64,000 nt of DNA from contig NZ_SEWZ01000002.1 in the NCBI RefSeq assembly GCF_004307425.1, positions 598,435 through 662,434 on the forward strand, in the 5' to 3' direction. Below are positions 51,206-62,523 of the stretch, piece by piece. Below the pieces are notes generated by a model, which searched no databases, had not been told where the DNA came from, and saw nothing but the letters and a program-made list of their open reading frames with translations. A program made the position numbers and the translations under genes. Source of the stretch: Aquirufa antheringensis. Lineage in GTDB: Bacteria; Bacteroidota; Bacteroidia; Cytophagales; Spirosomataceae. The first letter of the stretch is position 1. Each line of letters opens with the position of its first letter.

Positions 51206-52653
51206 ATGTACTTCGTAACCCCCTCCACAAATCCAGGAACCTTTGTCAAATCCGTGCCCCATAAATCCGTATTGGATAATACTTTCTTCAAGTCAAAATC
51301 TTTCCACGCCTCATAGAAATACGGTGCATAGTCGCATTGGATAGGGTAGGCCTCTCCGTTGCTATCGCCAAAGTATTTACCATCTTCCACTTTCACCGCG
51401 TGCATAAATTGCAAGTAAGCCGCGAAGCCCATGCAGAATAGCTCAGGTGCTTTGCCAAAGTTTTGAGCATAATTAATCAACAATGGCACGTTTCGCATCC
51501 GCATTTTGGTCGTGTATTGTACCGTAATGTCGATCAATTTGTGGTTAATGAACGGATTACGGAAACGGTCTAATACCGAACGCCCGAAGCGATCAGCTAC
51601 CTTGAAATCCATTTTATACGGGATGCCCAGCGCTAATTCGCTTAGCATTAAGTTCATGATCAACTTGCTCAAATAGCCGTTTGCCATCACATCTTTTACG
51701 AGACGGAAACCTAATAAAAAGGACATTCCGCAAAGCAAGGTGTGCGTTCCATTCAATAAGCGCAATTTCAATTCGCGGTAGATTTCGATATCCTCAGCGA
51801 TAATTACGCCTTTATCCGCTGGGGCAAAAGATAGCACCTCTTTTACTTTGGCCCCTCCTTGAATCGCCCAAAGGCTATAGACCTCCGAAATGATCATTAA
51901 AGAATCCTCATAGCCTAATTGCGCGCAAATCTCTGCATTCGTCGCCGCATCCGGGCTACCGGGTACGATGCGATCCACTAAGGAATTACAGAAGTGATTC
52001 GCCGTTTCTAACCAAGTCACAAACTCCGCAGATAAACCGTGGTCTGCTGCTAATTTCAAGATGATGCCTTTCAACACATCTCCATTATTGATAATTAATT
52101 CCGTGGGAACAATAACCATTCCTGAGGCAGCAGATCCAGCGAAATGCGTGAAACGTGCGTGCAAGAACGCCAATAATTTAGCCGGGAAAGAACTAGGGCA
52201 ACCATTCGCAATCGGATCGTTTGCCACGTAGGTAATTCCTACTTCTGTCGTATTCGAAAGGATGATTTGCATCTCCTCGCTCTTCGCGCATTCGATGATT
52301 TTATCCCAGTCTTTCGAAGCAGTAATAGTACGAGAGATGGAGGAGTTGATGATATGCTCTTCTTTGGCCACACCTTCATCGATTCCCTTAATGCAATGCG
52401 TATACAATCCATCTTGTTCATCGAAGGCATCTGCGCCTCCTTTAGCCGTCGATTTTACGACCACCACGCGACCCTTGAAAATTCCCGCACGGTTCGCTTT
52501 GTCGATATAGAAATCGCAAAGTCCCCGTTGCAACACTCCGGTCCCAAATTGTAGGACTTTCTCCGGATAGGTAAATACCTCCGACGGTGGAACTTGCAAA
52601 GCAATGGAAGAATGAAGTTCACCTGACTCCAGGAATTTTTTCGATAAGCGCAT
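51202..52653 (-). CDS. uxaB: Tagaturonate reductase (altronate oxidoreductase)
   Basis: The 483-residue protein belongs to the long-chain mannitol dehydrogenase family: VLQFGTGVLQRGLCDFYIDKAN (NAD-binding), VVVKSTAKGG, ILSNTTEVGI, NHFCNSLVDRIVPGSPD and the catalytic Lys region KLRLLNGTHTLLCGMSFL. UxaB reduces D-tagaturonate to D-altronate. It is first in the uronate operon. Altronate dehydratase (uxaA) is not in the window. The stop codon lies at the edge of the heptamer repeats. Confidence 0.93.
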   Translation of the reverse strand: MRLSKKFLESGELHSSIALQVPPSEVFTYPEKVLQFGTGVLQRGLCDFYIDKANRAGIFKGRVVVVKSTAKGGADAFDEQDGLYTHCIKGIDEGVAKEEHIINSSISRTITASKDWDKIIECAKSEEMQIILSNTTEVGITYVANDPIANGCPSSFPAKLLAFLHARFTHFAGSAASGMVIVPTELIINNGDVLKGIILKLAADHGLSAEFVTWLETANHFCNSLVDRIVPGSPDAATNAEICAQLGYEDSLMIISEVYSLWAIQGGAKVKEVLSFAPADKGVIIAEDIEIYRELKLRLLNGTHTLLCGMSFLLGFRLVKDVMANGYLSKLIMNLMLSELALGIPYKMDFKVADRFGRSVLDRFRNPFINHKLIDITVQYTTKMRMRNVPLLINYAQNFGKAPELFCMGFAAYLQFMHAVKVEDGKYFGDSNGEAYPIQCDYAPYFYEAWKDFDLKKVLSNTDLWGTDLTKVPGFVEGVTKYI

Positions 52654-52671
52654 ATAATTCTAATTTCCTTT

Positions 52672-52694
52672 AAAAGGCAAAAATCCCGCCTTTT
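52672..52694 (-). terminator. Possible terminator between the DUF3467 gene and uxaB
   Basis: A 7-bp stem (AAAAGGC/GCCTTTT) with a 9-nt loop lies between two genes on the minus strand. The T-run is within the stem rather than after it, so termination would be weak; it could instead be part of the uxaB leader. Confidence 0.4.
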
Positions 52695-52740
52695 TACCTG
52701 AATTTCAGCTAAAAAAATGGGATTTAATGACCTAAAACGT

Positions 52741-53061
52741 TTACGCTTCGCCTATGGGGCCGTTATAATTCATGGGGAATTGGAAACCTGCGGCATCCCC
52801 TTCTTTCATAATGGGGCCAAAGGCCTCTTCGTACTTCTGAATATTCTCTTGTAGCGCCTGCATTAAACGGTAAGCGTGGTCTGGAGTCATCACGACTCTC
52901 GACTTTACTTTGGCCTTAGGTAGACCAGGAAGGATGCGAATAAAGTCCATCACAAATTCCGATGGGCTATGCGCGATTAACGCTAAGTTCACATAATGGC
53001 CCTCCGCCATCTCTTCTGGAAGTTCGATATTGAGTTGATTTTCTTCTGTTGGGTTTTCCAT
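52741..53061 (-). CDS. DUF3467 protein
   Basis: The 106-residue protein matches DUF3467 over its full length: EGHYVNLALIAHSPSEFVMDF, ILPGLPKAKVKSRVVMTPDH and AYRLMQALQENIQKYEEAFG. It is cytoplasmic and of unknown function. It follows rpoC in the same orientation, with a strong terminator between them, so it is probably expressed separately or by readthrough. Confidence 0.87.
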   Translation of the reverse strand: MENPTEENQLNIELPEEMAEGHYVNLALIAHSPSEFVMDFIRILPGLPKAKVKSRVVMTPDHAYRLMQALQENIQKYEEAFGPIMKEGDAAGFQFPMNYNGPIGEA

Positions 53062-53074
53062 TTTTCTGTTGGGA

Positions 53075-53112
53075 TAAAAAATAAACCCCCGAACTTAAGA
53101 AAAGCCGGGGGT
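53075..53112 (-). terminator. Intrinsic terminator of the rpoBC operon
   Basis: The minus strand forms ACCCCCG (revcomp of 53106-53112), a 14-nt loop and CGGGGGT (revcomp of 53085-53091), followed by TTATTTTTT (53076-53084). The stem is seven GC-rich base pairs. It starts 22 nt after the rpoC stop. Confidence 0.8.
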
Positions 53113-53133
53113 CTATTCAAATGAATCTACAAA

Positions 53134-56100
53134 TTAGTTTGCAGCTTCTACTTTTTCCTTCGCTTCAGCGATTTCTGCAGCTTCTTTCTTCGCTTCCATT
53201 GCTTTTAGTTCATCTTTCGATGTCACTAAAATGTCTTTGTAGCGACGAAGACCTGTACCTGCTGGAATCAAGTGACCTACGATAACGTTCTCTTTCAAGC
53301 CGTCTAAGGTATCCACTTTCGCGCGAATCGACGCCTCAGAAAGTACTTTCGTAGTTTCCTGGAACGACGCAGCGGAGATGAATGACTCCGTTCCTAACGA
53401 AGCTTGCGTGATACCTTGTAAGTTAGAAGAAGAAACGGCTGCTTGCGCATCACGCACCTTCATTAACTTCATATCTCTACGCTTTAACGAAGAGTTCTCA
53501 TCACGTAAAGCACGAGCAGAAAGAATCATACCTGCTTTGTATTTCTCAGAATCTCCAGCGTCAGTGATCACTTTCTGATCTAAGATCAAGTCGTTCTCGT
53601 GACGGAATACGAAACGATCTACGTTTTGACCTTGTAAGAATTGCGTATCACCGGGCTCTAAAATCTGAACTTTTTGCATCATTTGGCGAACGATACACTC
53701 GATGTGCTTATCATTGATCTTCACACCTTGTAGACGGTATACGTCTTGGATCTCGTTCACTAAGTATTCTTGTACCGCTGTAGGTCCTTTGATCTTCAAG
53801 ATATCTGAAGGTGTAATCGCACCATCAGAAAGTGGAGAACCTGCACGCACGAAGTCATTATTTTGTACTAAGATGAATCGTGTCAAAGGTACTAAGTAAC
53901 GACGCTCAGCTCCTTCTTTCGGTGTCACGATAATCTCGCGATTACCACGCTTAATCACACCGTAAGAAATAACGCCATCAATCTCCGTTACAACCGCTGG
54001 ATTCGATGGGTTACGTGCTTCGAATAATTCCGTTACACGTGGAAGACCTCCCGTAATGTCACGTGTTTTACCTGCCGCACGAGGAATCTTAGCGATAATT
54101 TGACCCGCTTTGATTTTATCTCCTTCGTCGATCGCTAAACGCGCACCTACTGGAACGTTGTATACTAAATCTTCTTTCCCTTTTGCTTTCACTAATACGG
54201 ATGGGTTCTTTGTCTTATCTTTCGATTCGATAATCACCTTCTCACGCATACCCGTTTGCTCATCCGCTTCCTCTTTGTAGGTATTGTTTTCTTCGATTGC
54301 CTCGAATTCCACTTTACCTTCAGCTTCAGAAAGGATTACCGCATTGTATGGATCCCAAGCACAGATTTCGTCTCCTTTTTTCACCGCTTGGCCTTCCTTA
54401 ACGCGTAAGAATGAACCATAAGGAATGTTAGAAGAGATCAAGATTTGTTTGTTCGCTGGGTTCACAATTTGAACCTCACCTGAACGACCCATCACGATTT
54501 CTACTGGATTTCCTTCTGCATCTGTCGAGCTTACAGAACGAACCTCTTCGAAGTTAATTACTCCGTCAAATTTCGCTTTAACGCTCGCATCTAAGGAAAC
54601 GTTTTGTGCCGTACCACCCACGTGGAACGTACGTAACGTTAACTGAGTACCTGGCTCACCAATGGATTGAGAGGCAATTACACCTACCGCTTCTCCTAAG
54701 TTTACCATCGCAGCTGTAGCTAAGTTACGTCCGTAACATTTCGCACACACACCACTTAACGTCTCACACGTTAATACCGAACGAATTTCAACTGACTCGA
54801 TCGCTGTCTCATCAATTTTCGTTGCTACCGCTTCAGTGATTTCATCACCTGAAGCAACGATTAACTCATTTGTGATCGGATCGTACACATCGTGAATAGA
54901 CACACGACCTAAGATACGCTCAGATAATGGCTCGATGATCTCCTCATTGTCTTTCAATGGGAACACCTCGATACCACGTAACGTACCACAATCTTCTTCG
55001 TTCACGATAACGTCTTGCGCTACGTCGTGTAAACGACGAGTCAAGTAACCCGCATCGGCTGTTTTCAAGGCAGTATCTGCCAAACCTTTACGCGCACCGT
55101 GAGTCGAGATAAAGTACTCTAATACGTCAAGACCTTCTTTAAAGTTAGAAAGGATTGGGTTTTCGATGATTTCACCTACTGAACCTTGTAAGTTCTTCTG
55201 AGGCTTAGCCATCAAACCACGCATACCACCTAGTTGACGAATTTGCTCACGAGAACCACGGGCTCCAGAGTGCATCATCATGTAGATCGCGTTAAATCCT
55301 TGGTTATCCTCTTCCATCTGCTTCATCAATGTCTCGGTAATTTTCGAGTTCACTTTTGTCCAGATGTCAATAACTGCGTTGTAACGCTCGTTATCTGTGA
55401 TTAAACCCATTAAGTAGTTGTCCCAAACTGCTTGAACATCTTCCTGTGCTTTCTTCACTAATGAAGCTTTCTCCGCCGGAATTTGAACATCGCCAATACC
55501 CATCGATAAACCACCGTGGAAGGCTTGTTGGAAACCTAATTCTTTGATATCATCTAAGAATTGCGCTGTACGAGCCATACCACAGATCTTGTGAACGTGT
55601 GAGATGATTTGTTGCAATTTCTTCTTCGTCAATAACTCATTGATATAACCTACGGCTGTAGGAACACATAAGTTGAATAATACACGGCCAGCCACAGTTT
55701 CCACCATTTCCTCTACCAATGTACCATCGTCTTTACGAACGGTAGCTTTCACTACAATGTTCGCGTGCTTAGATAATTTCTTCTCGTTCAAGGCGATAAC
55801 AACCTCCTCAAATCCGTAGAAACGGTGTCCTTCTCCTTCTACCTTGTGGTCAGGAGTTGACTTACGACCTTTGGTTACATAATATAAACCTAACACCATG
55901 TCCTGAGATGGTACCGTAATAGGCGCACCATTCGCTGGGTTCAAGATGTTATGTGATGCAAGCATTAATAACGAGGCTTCCAAAATCGCTTCATGTCCTA
56001 GTGGAACGTGAACCGCCATCTGGTCACCATCGAAATCGGCGTTAAAGGCCGTACACGTTAATGGGTGCAATTGGATCGCTTTTCCTTCGATTAATTTCGG

Positions 56101-57465
56101 TTGGAAAGCTTGGATACCTAAACGGTGAAGAGTAGGAGCACGGTTTAAAAGAACGGGGTGTCCTTTCATGACATTTTCCAAAATATCCCAAACCACTGGA
56201 TCCTTACGATCAACAATTTTCTTCGCAGACTTAACCGTCTTCACGATACCACGCTCGATCAACTTACGGATAACAAACGGCTTGAATAATTCAGCCGCCA
56301 TATCTTTTGGAAGACCACATTCGTGCATTTTCAATTCTGGACCTACGACGATAACCGAACGACCTGAATAATCGACACGCTTACCTAATAAGTTTTGACG
56401 GAAACGACCTTGCTTACCTTTCAACATATCAGAAAGAGACTTCAAGGCACGGTTACCTTCAGAACGAACCGCATTTACTTTACGTGAGTTGTCAAATAAG
56501 CTATCAACAGCTTCTTGCAACATACGTTTTTCGTTACGTAAGATTACCTCTGGCGCTTTGATCTCGATCAAACGCTTCAAACGGTTGTTACGGATAATCA
56601 CACGACGGTATAGATCATTTAGATCAGATGTCGCAAAACGACCTCCATCTAATGGCACCAATGGACGTAATTCTGGTGGAATGACTGGAACCATTTTGAT
56701 AATCATCCACTCCGGACGGTTATCGATACGACCGATCGACTCACGGAACGCTTCTACCACTTTCAAACGCTTCAAGGCTTCAGCCTTACGTTGTTGAGAG
56801 GATTCAGTATCCGCAGAGTGACGCAAGTCAGCCGATAAGCTGTCTAAGTCAATGCGTGTTAACAACATATTTAACGCGTCAGCACCCATTTTCGCGATGA
56901 ATTTCTGTGGATCTTCATCAGGTAAATGTTGGTTCTCGCGCGGTAATTTGTCTAAGATATCTAAGTACTCGTCTTCAGTTAAGAAATCAAGGTATTGGCT
57001 ACCAATCTTTCCTTCTTCCGCGTACATACCTGGTTGAACTACCACGAAACGCTCGTAATAAATTACTTGGTCTAATTTCTTCGTAGACAAACCTAGCATA
57101 TAACCGATTTTGTTCGGTAAGCTACGGAAGTACCAGATGTGTGCCACGGGAACCACTAATTCGATGTGGCCCATACGCTCACGACGTACTTTTTTCTCCG
57201 TTACTTCTACACCACAGCGATCGCAAATGATGCCTTTGTAACGAATACGCTTGTATTTACCGCAATGGCACTCCCAGTCCTTTGTAGGACCGAAGATACG
57301 CTCGCAAAACAAACCGCCCATTTCGGGTTTGTAGGTACGGTAGTTGATGGTTTCCGGTTGTGTTACCTCGCCATTAGACCCCTCTAAGATTGACTCAGGT
57401 GAGGCTAGTGAGATGGTTACTTTTTGGAAATCGCTATTCAGCTTTCTAGTCTTTTTAAATGACAT
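53134..57465 (-). CDS. rpoC: DNA-directed RNA polymerase subunit beta'
   Basis: The 1443-residue protein has the N-terminal zinc finger ([13 protein letters not shown], then CDRCGVE), the catalytic [12 protein letters not shown] (about residue 470), the bridge-helix/trigger-loop region ([20 protein letters not shown]), and a second zinc site ([13 protein letters not shown]). The C-terminus ends in an Ala/Lys/Glu-rich helix. It carries out RNA synthesis with RpoB. It lies 56 nt downstream of rpoB. Confidence 0.98.
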   Translation of the reverse strand: MSFKKTRKLNSDFQKVTISLASPESILEGSNGEVTQPETINYRTYKPEMGGLFCERIFGPTKDWECHCGKYKRIRYKGIICDRCGVEVTEKKVRRERMGHIELVVPVAHIWYFRSLPNKIGYMLGLSTKKLDQVIYYERFVVVQPGMYAEEGKIGSQYLDFLTEDEYLDILDKLPRENQHLPDEDPQKFIAKMGADALNMLLTRIDLDSLSADLRHSADTESSQQRKAEALKRLKVVEAFRESIGRIDNRPEWMIIKMVPVIPPELRPLVPLDGGRFATSDLNDLYRRVIIRNNRLKRLIEIKAPEVILRNEKRMLQEAVDSLFDNSRKVNAVRSEGNRALKSLSDMLKGKQGRFRQNLLGKRVDYSGRSVIVVGPELKMHECGLPKDMAAELFKPFVIRKLIERGIVKTVKSAKKIVDRKDPVVWDILENVMKGHPVLLNRAPTLHRLGIQAFQPKLIEGKAIQLHPLTCTAFNADFDGDQMAVHVPLGHEAILEASLLMLASHNILNPANGAPITVPSQDMVLGLYYVTKGRKSTPDHKVEGEGHRFYGFEEVVIALNEKKLSKHANIVVKATVRKDDGTLVEEMVETVAGRVLFNLCVPTAVGYINELLTKKKLQQIISHVHKICGMARTAQFLDDIKELGFQQAFHGGLSMGIGDVQIPAEKASLVKKAQEDVQAVWDNYLMGLITDNERYNAVIDIWTKVNSKITETLMKQMEEDNQGFNAIYMMMHSGARGSREQIRQLGGMRGLMAKPQKNLQGSVGEIIENPILSNFKEGLDVLEYFISTHGARKGLADTALKTADAGYLTRRLHDVAQDVIVNEEDCGTLRGIEVFPLKDNEEIIEPLSERILGRVSIHDVYDPITNELIVASGDEITEAVATKIDETAIESVEIRSVLTCETLSGVCAKCYGRNLATAAMVNLGEAVGVIASQSIGEPGTQLTLRTFHVGGTAQNVSLDASVKAKFDGVINFEEVRSVSSTDAEGNPVEIVMGRSGEVQIVNPANKQILISSNIPYGSFLRVKEGQAVKKGDEICAWDPYNAVILSEAEGKVEFEAIEENNTYKEEADEQTGMREKVIIESKDKTKNPSVLVKAKGKEDLVYNVPVGARLAIDEGDKIKAGQIIAKIPRAAGKTRDITGGLPRVTELFEARNPSNPAVVTEIDGVISYGVIKRGNREIIVTPKEGAERRYLVPLTRFILVQNNDFVRAGSPLSDGAITPSDILKIKGPTAVQEYLVNEIQDVYRLQGVKINDKHIECIVRQMMQKVQILEPGDTQFLQGQNVDRFVFRHENDLILDQKVITDAGDSEKYKAGMILSARALRDENSSLKRRDMKLMKVRDAQAAVSSSNLQGITQASLGTESFISAASFQETTKVLSEASIRAKVDTLDGLKENVIVGHLIPAGTGLRRYKDILVTSKDELKAMEAKKEAAEIAEAKEKVEAAN

Positions 57466-57521
57466 TTTCTATGTATTTTATTGGAAAATGAACTCTTTTT
57501 ATAGGGCCAAAGCCCAATGGT

Positions 57522-60500
57522 TTACTCAAGGGTGATTTCAAGGGCTAAACCTCTCAATTCGTGAATCAATACGTTGAATGATTCTGGAATGTTAGGCTTA
57601 GGCATGTTCTCACCTTTTACAATAGCTTCGTAAGCTTTTGCGCGACCGATCACATCATCAGACTTCACAGTTAAGATCTCTTGCAAGATATTCGCTGCAC
57701 CGAAGGCCTCTAATGCCCAAACCTCCATCTCACCAAAACGCTGACCACCAAACTGAGCTTTACCACCCAATGGTTGTTGTGTAATTAATGAGTAAGGTCC
57801 GATCGAACGTGCGTGCATCTTATCATCCACTAAGTGACCCAGTTTCAACATATAGATGATACCTACAGTCACCGGTTGATCAAATTTATCACCCGTTAAA
57901 CCATTGTATAAATACGTACGACCCCAGTCTGGTAAACCTGCTAACGTTAATTCAGCAGCTACCTCTGCTTCAGTTCCACCGTCGAAAATAGGCGTCGCAT
58001 AACGCTTACCTAATTTTTGTCCAGCCCAACCTAATACGGTCTCGTAAATTTGTCCTAAGTTCATACGAGATGGTACCCCTAGTGGATTCAATACGATATC
58101 TACTGGTGTTCCATCTTCTAAGAATGGCATATCTTCTTCACGAACGATACGGGCAACAATACCCTTATTACCGTGACGACCCGCCATCTTATCACCCACT
58201 TTTAACTTACGCTTCTTCGCCACATATACCTTCGCTAATTTCACGATACCAGCAGGTAATTCATCACCTACCTCTAACACGAAACGCTCACGCTTGAACT
58301 GGCCAGCGATTTCGTTACGACGAACGTGGTAGCTCTTGATTAAGGCTAAGAAAGTCGCGTTAGTCGCTGCATCCGCTGTCGCATCTTCTACGATCAAATC
58401 TGAAAGTAAATTCGCTTCTTCAGGAACGGCATACGTTGACTCATCGCGGTATAAGTTTTTATCTGGGAATAATAATTCTTCGATGTTCTTCGCTGTGAAT
58501 TTAACCCCTTTCTCTACGATCACTGTGCCAAACTTGTGACGGATACCCCCACTCGTTTTTCCAGCTAATAAAGCAACGGTCTTTTCGATCATGATCTTAC
58601 GAACCTCTAATAGGTCTTTACCGTATTGCTTCATAACCAACTTCAATTCAGCCTTCGACTTATCACGTTGATCCTTATCCTTTTTAGGACGAGCAAACAA
58701 TTTCGTGTCGATAACCACCCCTTTTAATGATGGTGGCGCTTTCTTCGAAGCATCTTTCACATCACCAGCTTTGTCACCAAAGATGGCACGTAATAATTTC
58801 TCTTCTGGAGTTGGATCAGACTCTCCTTTTGGTGTAATCTTACCAATTAAGATATCTCCTTCTTTCACCTCAGAACCTACGCGAACAACACCGTTCTCGT
58901 CTAGGTTACGAACTGTTTCTTCCGAAACGTTCGGAATTTCAGAAGTTAATTCCTCCTCACCACGTTTCGTATCACGTACCTCTAATTCGAATTCCTCAAT
59001 GTGGATCGAAGTAAAGATATCGTCACGAACCACTTTCTCAGACATCACGATCGCATCCTCAAAGTTGTAACCTTGCCATGGCATGAACGCCACTTTCATG
59101 TTACGACCTAAAGCTAGCTCACCTGCTTGAGTTGCATAACCCTCGCAAAGTGCTTGTCCCTTTTCTACTTTTTGTCCTTTAAAGACAATCGGCTTCAAGT
59201 TGATCGTTGTATCCTGGTTCGTTCTACGGAACTTGATTAATTTGTATTCTTTCGTAGATCCGTGGAAGCTTACTAATTTTTGCTCCTCCGTTTGATCGTA
59301 GTTCACTACGATGCGTAACGCATCTACGTATTCGATCACACCACTTCCTTCAGCAACAACTAAAGTACGAGAGTCAATCGCAACGCGGTGTTCTAAACCT
59401 GTACCTACGATAGGTGCTTCTGGGCGTAACAATGGCACCGCTTGGCGCTGCATGTTCGATCCCATCAAGGCACGGTTCGCATCATCATGTTCTAAGAAAG
59501 GAATCATAGAAGCCGCAACCGAAACAATTTGGTTAGGCGCTACGTCCATATATTGTGCATCCGCTGGATTCACTAATGGGAAGTCACCTTCGAAACGTGC
59601 TTTCACACGGTCAGATAAGAATTTACCCGTTTTGTCAATCTGCGCATTCGCTTGCACGATGTTCATGCCATCTTCTTCTTCTGCCGTTAAATACGAAACA
59701 GTCGTAGACGTATCCACTTTTCCTGATTCGATTAGACGGTAAGGAGTTTCGATGAAGCCCATTCCGTTTACTTTCGCGTGAACGCAAAGAGAAGAAATCA
59801 AACCGATGTTTGGTCCTTCAGGCGTTTCAATCGTACAAAGACGACCGTAGTGCGTATAGTGAACGTCACGAACCTCGAAACCAGCTCTTTCACGAGAAAG
59901 ACCGCCTGGCCCTAGGGCAGACATACGACGCTTGTGCGTGATCTCAGCTAATGGATTCGTTTGATCCATAAATTGAGATAGCTGATTTGTTCCAAAGAAC
60001 GAGTTAATCACAGACGATAACGTACGTGCATTAATCAAGTCTACTGGCTTAAAGTCCTCGTTATCACGAACGTTCATACGTTCTTTGATCGTACGAGCCA
60101 TACGTGCAAGACCTACACCGAACTGAGCATATAATTGCTCACCCACAGTACGTACACGACGGTTAGACAAGTGGTCAATATCATCGACAACCGCGCGAGA
60201 GTTGATCAAACCGATCAAATACTTCACGATAGAAATGATATCTTCTTTTGTCAATACCTTAATATCCATTGGGATATCATGGCCTAATTTTTTATTGATA
60301 CGGTAACGACCTACTTCGCCTAAATCATAACGCTTGTCTGAGAAGAACAAGTTTTGGATGATATCACGTGCTGTTTGCTCATCTGGTGCATCCGTGTTAC
60401 GTAATTGCTTGTAGATAACTTCTACCGCCTCTTTCTCCGAGTTCGACGTATCTTTTTGTAACGTATTGTAGATGATGTTGTAATCAGATACGTTCACATC

Positions 60501-61394
60501 GTCTTTGTGCAAGATGATCGTGCTTGATCCTGATTCCAAAATCGTCTCAATCTCGTTCTCTGTAATAACCGTATCACGCTCGATCAAGATTTCGTTACGG
60601 TCGATAGAAACTACCTCACCTGTATCTTCATCTACGAAGTCTTCTTGCCACGTTTTCAAAACCCTCGCAGCTAAGCGACGACCTACCGTTGACTTCAAAG
60701 TCTTCTTGTCTACCTTTAATTCTTCAGCTAGGCCAAATAAATCAAGGATATCCTTGTCATTTCCGTAACCGATTGCACGAAGCAATACCGTCACTGGGAA
60801 TTTCTTTTTACGGTCGATGTACGCATACATCACATTGTTAACGTCCGTTGCAAATTCAATCCAAGAACCCTTGAATGGAATGATACGAGCCGAATACAAT
60901 TTAGTTCCATTCGTATGCTTCGATTGCGCGAAGAATACACCTGGCGAACGGTGCAACTGAGAAACGATGACACGCTCAGCGCCGTTGATCACGAATGATC
61001 CACGTTCTGTCATGTACGGAATGTTTCCTAAGAATACTTCTTGTTCGATGGTTTGGAAATCTTCGTTGTCTGTATCATTACAGATCAAACGCAATTTCGC
61101 TTTTAAAGGTACTGAATACGTTAAACCGCGGTCGATACACTCATCTACCGAATATTTCGGCGGATCTACAGAGTAGTCAACGAACGACAAAACGAAATTT
61201 TCCCGCGAATCCGCGATGGGAAAATTCTCAGCAAACACTTTAAATAAACCTTCGTCAGTACGATTCTCAGCAGCTGTCTCTAGCTGGAAAAAATCCTGAA
61301 AGGATTGGATTTGGATATCCAGAAAATCTGGATAATCGATCACAGACTGCGTTTTCGCAAAGCTGTGTCTTCCTGTGGCAGTGATGTTACTCAA
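57522..61394 (-). CDS. rpoB: DNA-directed RNA polymerase subunit beta
   Basis: The 1290-residue protein starts with [20 protein letters not shown] (residues 4-23) and contains the rifampicin-pocket sequence [20 protein letters not shown] with susceptible-type residues, [50 protein letters not shown] and [20 protein letters not shown]. The start appears to be TTG at 61392-61394: the next upstream in-frame codons reach a stop without any ATG, and the homologous N-terminus begins right here. The promoter lies about 177 nt upstream of the start codon. No rplJ/rplL gene precedes it; a ComEA-like gene points away. Confidence 0.97.
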   Translation of the reverse strand: MSNITATGRHSFAKTQSVIDYPDFLDIQIQSFQDFFQLETAAENRTDEGLFKVFAENFPIADSRENFVLSFVDYSVDPPKYSVDECIDRGLTYSVPLKAKLRLICNDTDNEDFQTIEQEVFLGNIPYMTERGSFVINGAERVIVSQLHRSPGVFFAQSKHTNGTKLYSARIIPFKGSWIEFATDVNNVMYAYIDRKKKFPVTVLLRAIGYGNDKDILDLFGLAEELKVDKKTLKSTVGRRLAARVLKTWQEDFVDEDTGEVVSIDRNEILIERDTVITENEIETILESGSSTIILHKDDVNVSDYNIIYNTLQKDTSNSEKEAVEVIYKQLRNTDAPDEQTARDIIQNLFFSDKRYDLGEVGRYRINKKLGHDIPMDIKVLTKEDIISIVKYLIGLINSRAVVDDIDHLSNRRVRTVGEQLYAQFGVGLARMARTIKERMNVRDNEDFKPVDLINARTLSSVINSFFGTNQLSQFMDQTNPLAEITHKRRMSALGPGGLSRERAGFEVRDVHYTHYGRLCTIETPEGPNIGLISSLCVHAKVNGMGFIETPYRLIESGKVDTSTTVSYLTAEEEDGMNIVQANAQIDKTGKFLSDRVKARFEGDFPLVNPADAQYMDVAPNQIVSVAASMIPFLEHDDANRALMGSNMQRQAVPLLRPEAPIVGTGLEHRVAIDSRTLVVAEGSGVIEYVDALRIVVNYDQTEEQKLVSFHGSTKEYKLIKFRRTNQDTTINLKPIVFKGQKVEKGQALCEGYATQAGELALGRNMKVAFMPWQGYNFEDAIVMSEKVVRDDIFTSIHIEEFELEVRDTKRGEEELTSEIPNVSEETVRNLDENGVVRVGSEVKEGDILIGKITPKGESDPTPEEKLLRAIFGDKAGDVKDASKKAPPSLKGVVIDTKLFARPKKDKDQRDKSKAELKLVMKQYGKDLLEVRKIMIEKTVALLAGKTSGGIRHKFGTVIVEKGVKFTAKNIEELLFPDKNLYRDESTYAVPEEANLLSDLIVEDATADAATNATFLALIKSYHVRRNEIAGQFKRERFVLEVGDELPAGIVKLAKVYVAKKRKLKVGDKMAGRHGNKGIVARIVREEDMPFLEDGTPVDIVLNPLGVPSRMNLGQIYETVLGWAGQKLGKRYATPIFDGGTEAEVAAELTLAGLPDWGRTYLYNGLTGDKFDQPVTVGIIYMLKLGHLVDDKMHARSIGPYSLITQQPLGGKAQFGGQRFGEMEVWALEAFGAANILQEILTVKSDDVIGRAKAYEAIVKGENMPKPNIPESFNVLIHELRGLALEITLE

Positions 61395-61570
61395 GGCTTT
61401 ATACGTTTTAAATTAAATGAAAAATGGCCCTATGGGCACAATTTAAAGCTGAAATGCCTCGTAGATGAAAAAATGATCTCCCTTTGCGCTTCCCCTACGA
61501 TAAAGGAATTGTGTTTCAGAAATCATTTTTTTTTGGATAGGCCCGAAGGCTTGTACCCTAAAATAGCCTG

Positions 61571-61600
61571 CAAAGGTACTGATAATTTTCTGAGATACAA
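61571..61600 (-). promoter_or_regulatory. Promoter of rpoBC
   Basis: On the minus strand TTG (61598-61600) and TACCTTTG (61571-61578) have the ideal 19-nt spacing. The transcript would start near 61565 and have a leader of about 170 nt before the TTG start codon. The rest of 61395-61570 holds no gene; one 27-codon frame (61443-61526) lies in the leader but is unsupported. Confidence 0.7.
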
Positions 61601-61638
61601 GGGGGGTGTGAGATTTTTGTTTGAGATTACACAAGAAT

Positions 61639-61719
61639 CAAAGAGCAAAGACCAAAGCGCAAAGTTCAAATGATGTTATTTTTTCTTTGAACTTTGAGCT
61701 TTGGTCTTTGAAATTTAAA
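61639..61719. repeat. Heptamer repeats forming a 25-bp inverted repeat
   Basis: CAAAGAG, CAAAGAC, CAAAGCG, CAAAGTT, CAAATGA (61639-61673) is followed after 11 nt by CTTTGAA, CTTTGAG, CTTTGGT, CTTTGAA, ATTTAAA (61685-61719). The arms 61646-61670 and 61686-61710 are complementary in 24 of 25 positions around a 15-nt loop. It lies between divergent rpoB and the ComEA-like gene, ending 4 nt before the ATG of the latter. Confidence 0.9.
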
Positions 61720-61723
61720 TAAA

Positions 61724-62476
61724 ATGAAAACCAAACTAATGTATTACCTCCGCTTCGTCCTCGCCTACACCCACGATGAGATCAAAGGGATGATTGTGCT
61801 TTTCGGAATGATGGGTATTTATGTACTCTATTATATAGGGAATGAATTCTATAAGAAGGAGCAGGAAAAATTAGAATTTAATCCGGTAGTTTGGGAGGCG
61901 AATTATCAGGAGATTAGGCCGAAGTCCGTAGGGAGAGAGTCCGGAGGAAAAGAGTCCGGAGGTTTTAAGTTCGGAGGCCGGGGGAAGGGTTGGGTTGACT
62001 ATGGAAGCTATAAGTCCGGAGGAAAAGAATCCGGAGGTTTTAAGTCAGGAGGCCACAGGAGGCAGGCGGCCATCGACATCAATACCGCGGATTCGGCGGC
62101 ATGGGTGGCCTTGAATGGGATAGGGCCAGGGTTTGCGAAACGGATTATAACCTACAGGGAGAAGTTGGGTGGGTTTTACCAGGTGGATCAATTGAAGGAG
62201 GTGTATGGTTTGGACTCGATTTGGGTTAAAGAAAATAAGGCTATACTAAAGGTAGGAGCGGGGGTGTATCGGTTTCTGAAGATTAACCAGGTAGAATGGA
62301 AAGATTTTAGGCACCCGTATTTGCCTTATGGGCAGTCGAAGGTGGTTTTGGCCTACAGAAAACAACATGGACCGTTGAAGGATTTCGAAACCTTGCACCA
62401 AATTCAATTGCTAGATCAGGTGGCGTGGAGGCGGTTGAAACCTTACCTGAGCTTTGTGGTTCTTGATAATAAGTAG
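61724..62476 (+). CDS. Membrane-anchored ComEA-like helix-hairpin-helix protein
   Basis: The 250-residue protein has one N-terminal membrane helix (MIVLFGMMGIYVLYYIGNEF, about 23-42), a Gly/Ser/Lys-rich repeat linker (about 66-112) and a C-terminal pair of HhH DNA-binding motifs: DINTADSAAWVALNGIGPGF with AKRIITYREKLGGF, then a second more divergent one near PYGQSKVVLAYRKQHGPL. ComEA-type proteins bind DNA at the periplasmic face during natural transformation. A competence role is inferred from the domain only. The ATG follows the heptamer hairpin directly. Confidence 0.82.
   Translation: MKTKLMYYLRFVLAYTHDEIKGMIVLFGMMGIYVLYYIGNEFYKKEQEKLEFNPVVWEANYQEIRPKSVGRESGGKESGGFKFGGRGKGWVDYGSYKSGGKESGGFKSGGHRRQAAIDINTADSAAWVALNGIGPGFAKRIITYREKLGGFYQVDQLKEVYGLDSIWVKENKAILKVGAGVYRFLKINQVEWKDFRHPYLPYGQSKVVLAYRKQHGPLKDFETLHQIQLLDQVAWRRLKPYLSFVVLDNK
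61938..62054 (+). repeat. Coding direct repeat in the ComEA-like linker
   Basis: Two 42-nt copies (61938-61979 and 62013-62054), 75 nt apart, share the pattern AGTCCGGAGGAAAAG followed by TCCGGAGGTTTTAAGT. They encode ESGGKESGGFKFGG and KSGGKESGGFKSGG. Both the 42-nt length and 75-nt offset keep the frame. Inside each copy there is a 15-nt sub-period. Confidence 0.8.
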
Positions 62477-62523
62477 AAAACGCGTAATTTAGCATCCTAT
62501 TTAATACACATCAACGAAACAAT

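Noticed and set aside
52239..52554. Frames overlapping uxaB on both strands
   Set aside because: They are shadows of the conserved uxaB frame and encode no recognisable motif.
61443..61526. 27-codon frame in the rpoB leader as a regulatory leader peptide
   Set aside because: It starts at an ATG in the leader and has no runs of regulatory codons or ribosome-binding support; it could well be chance in about 170 nt.
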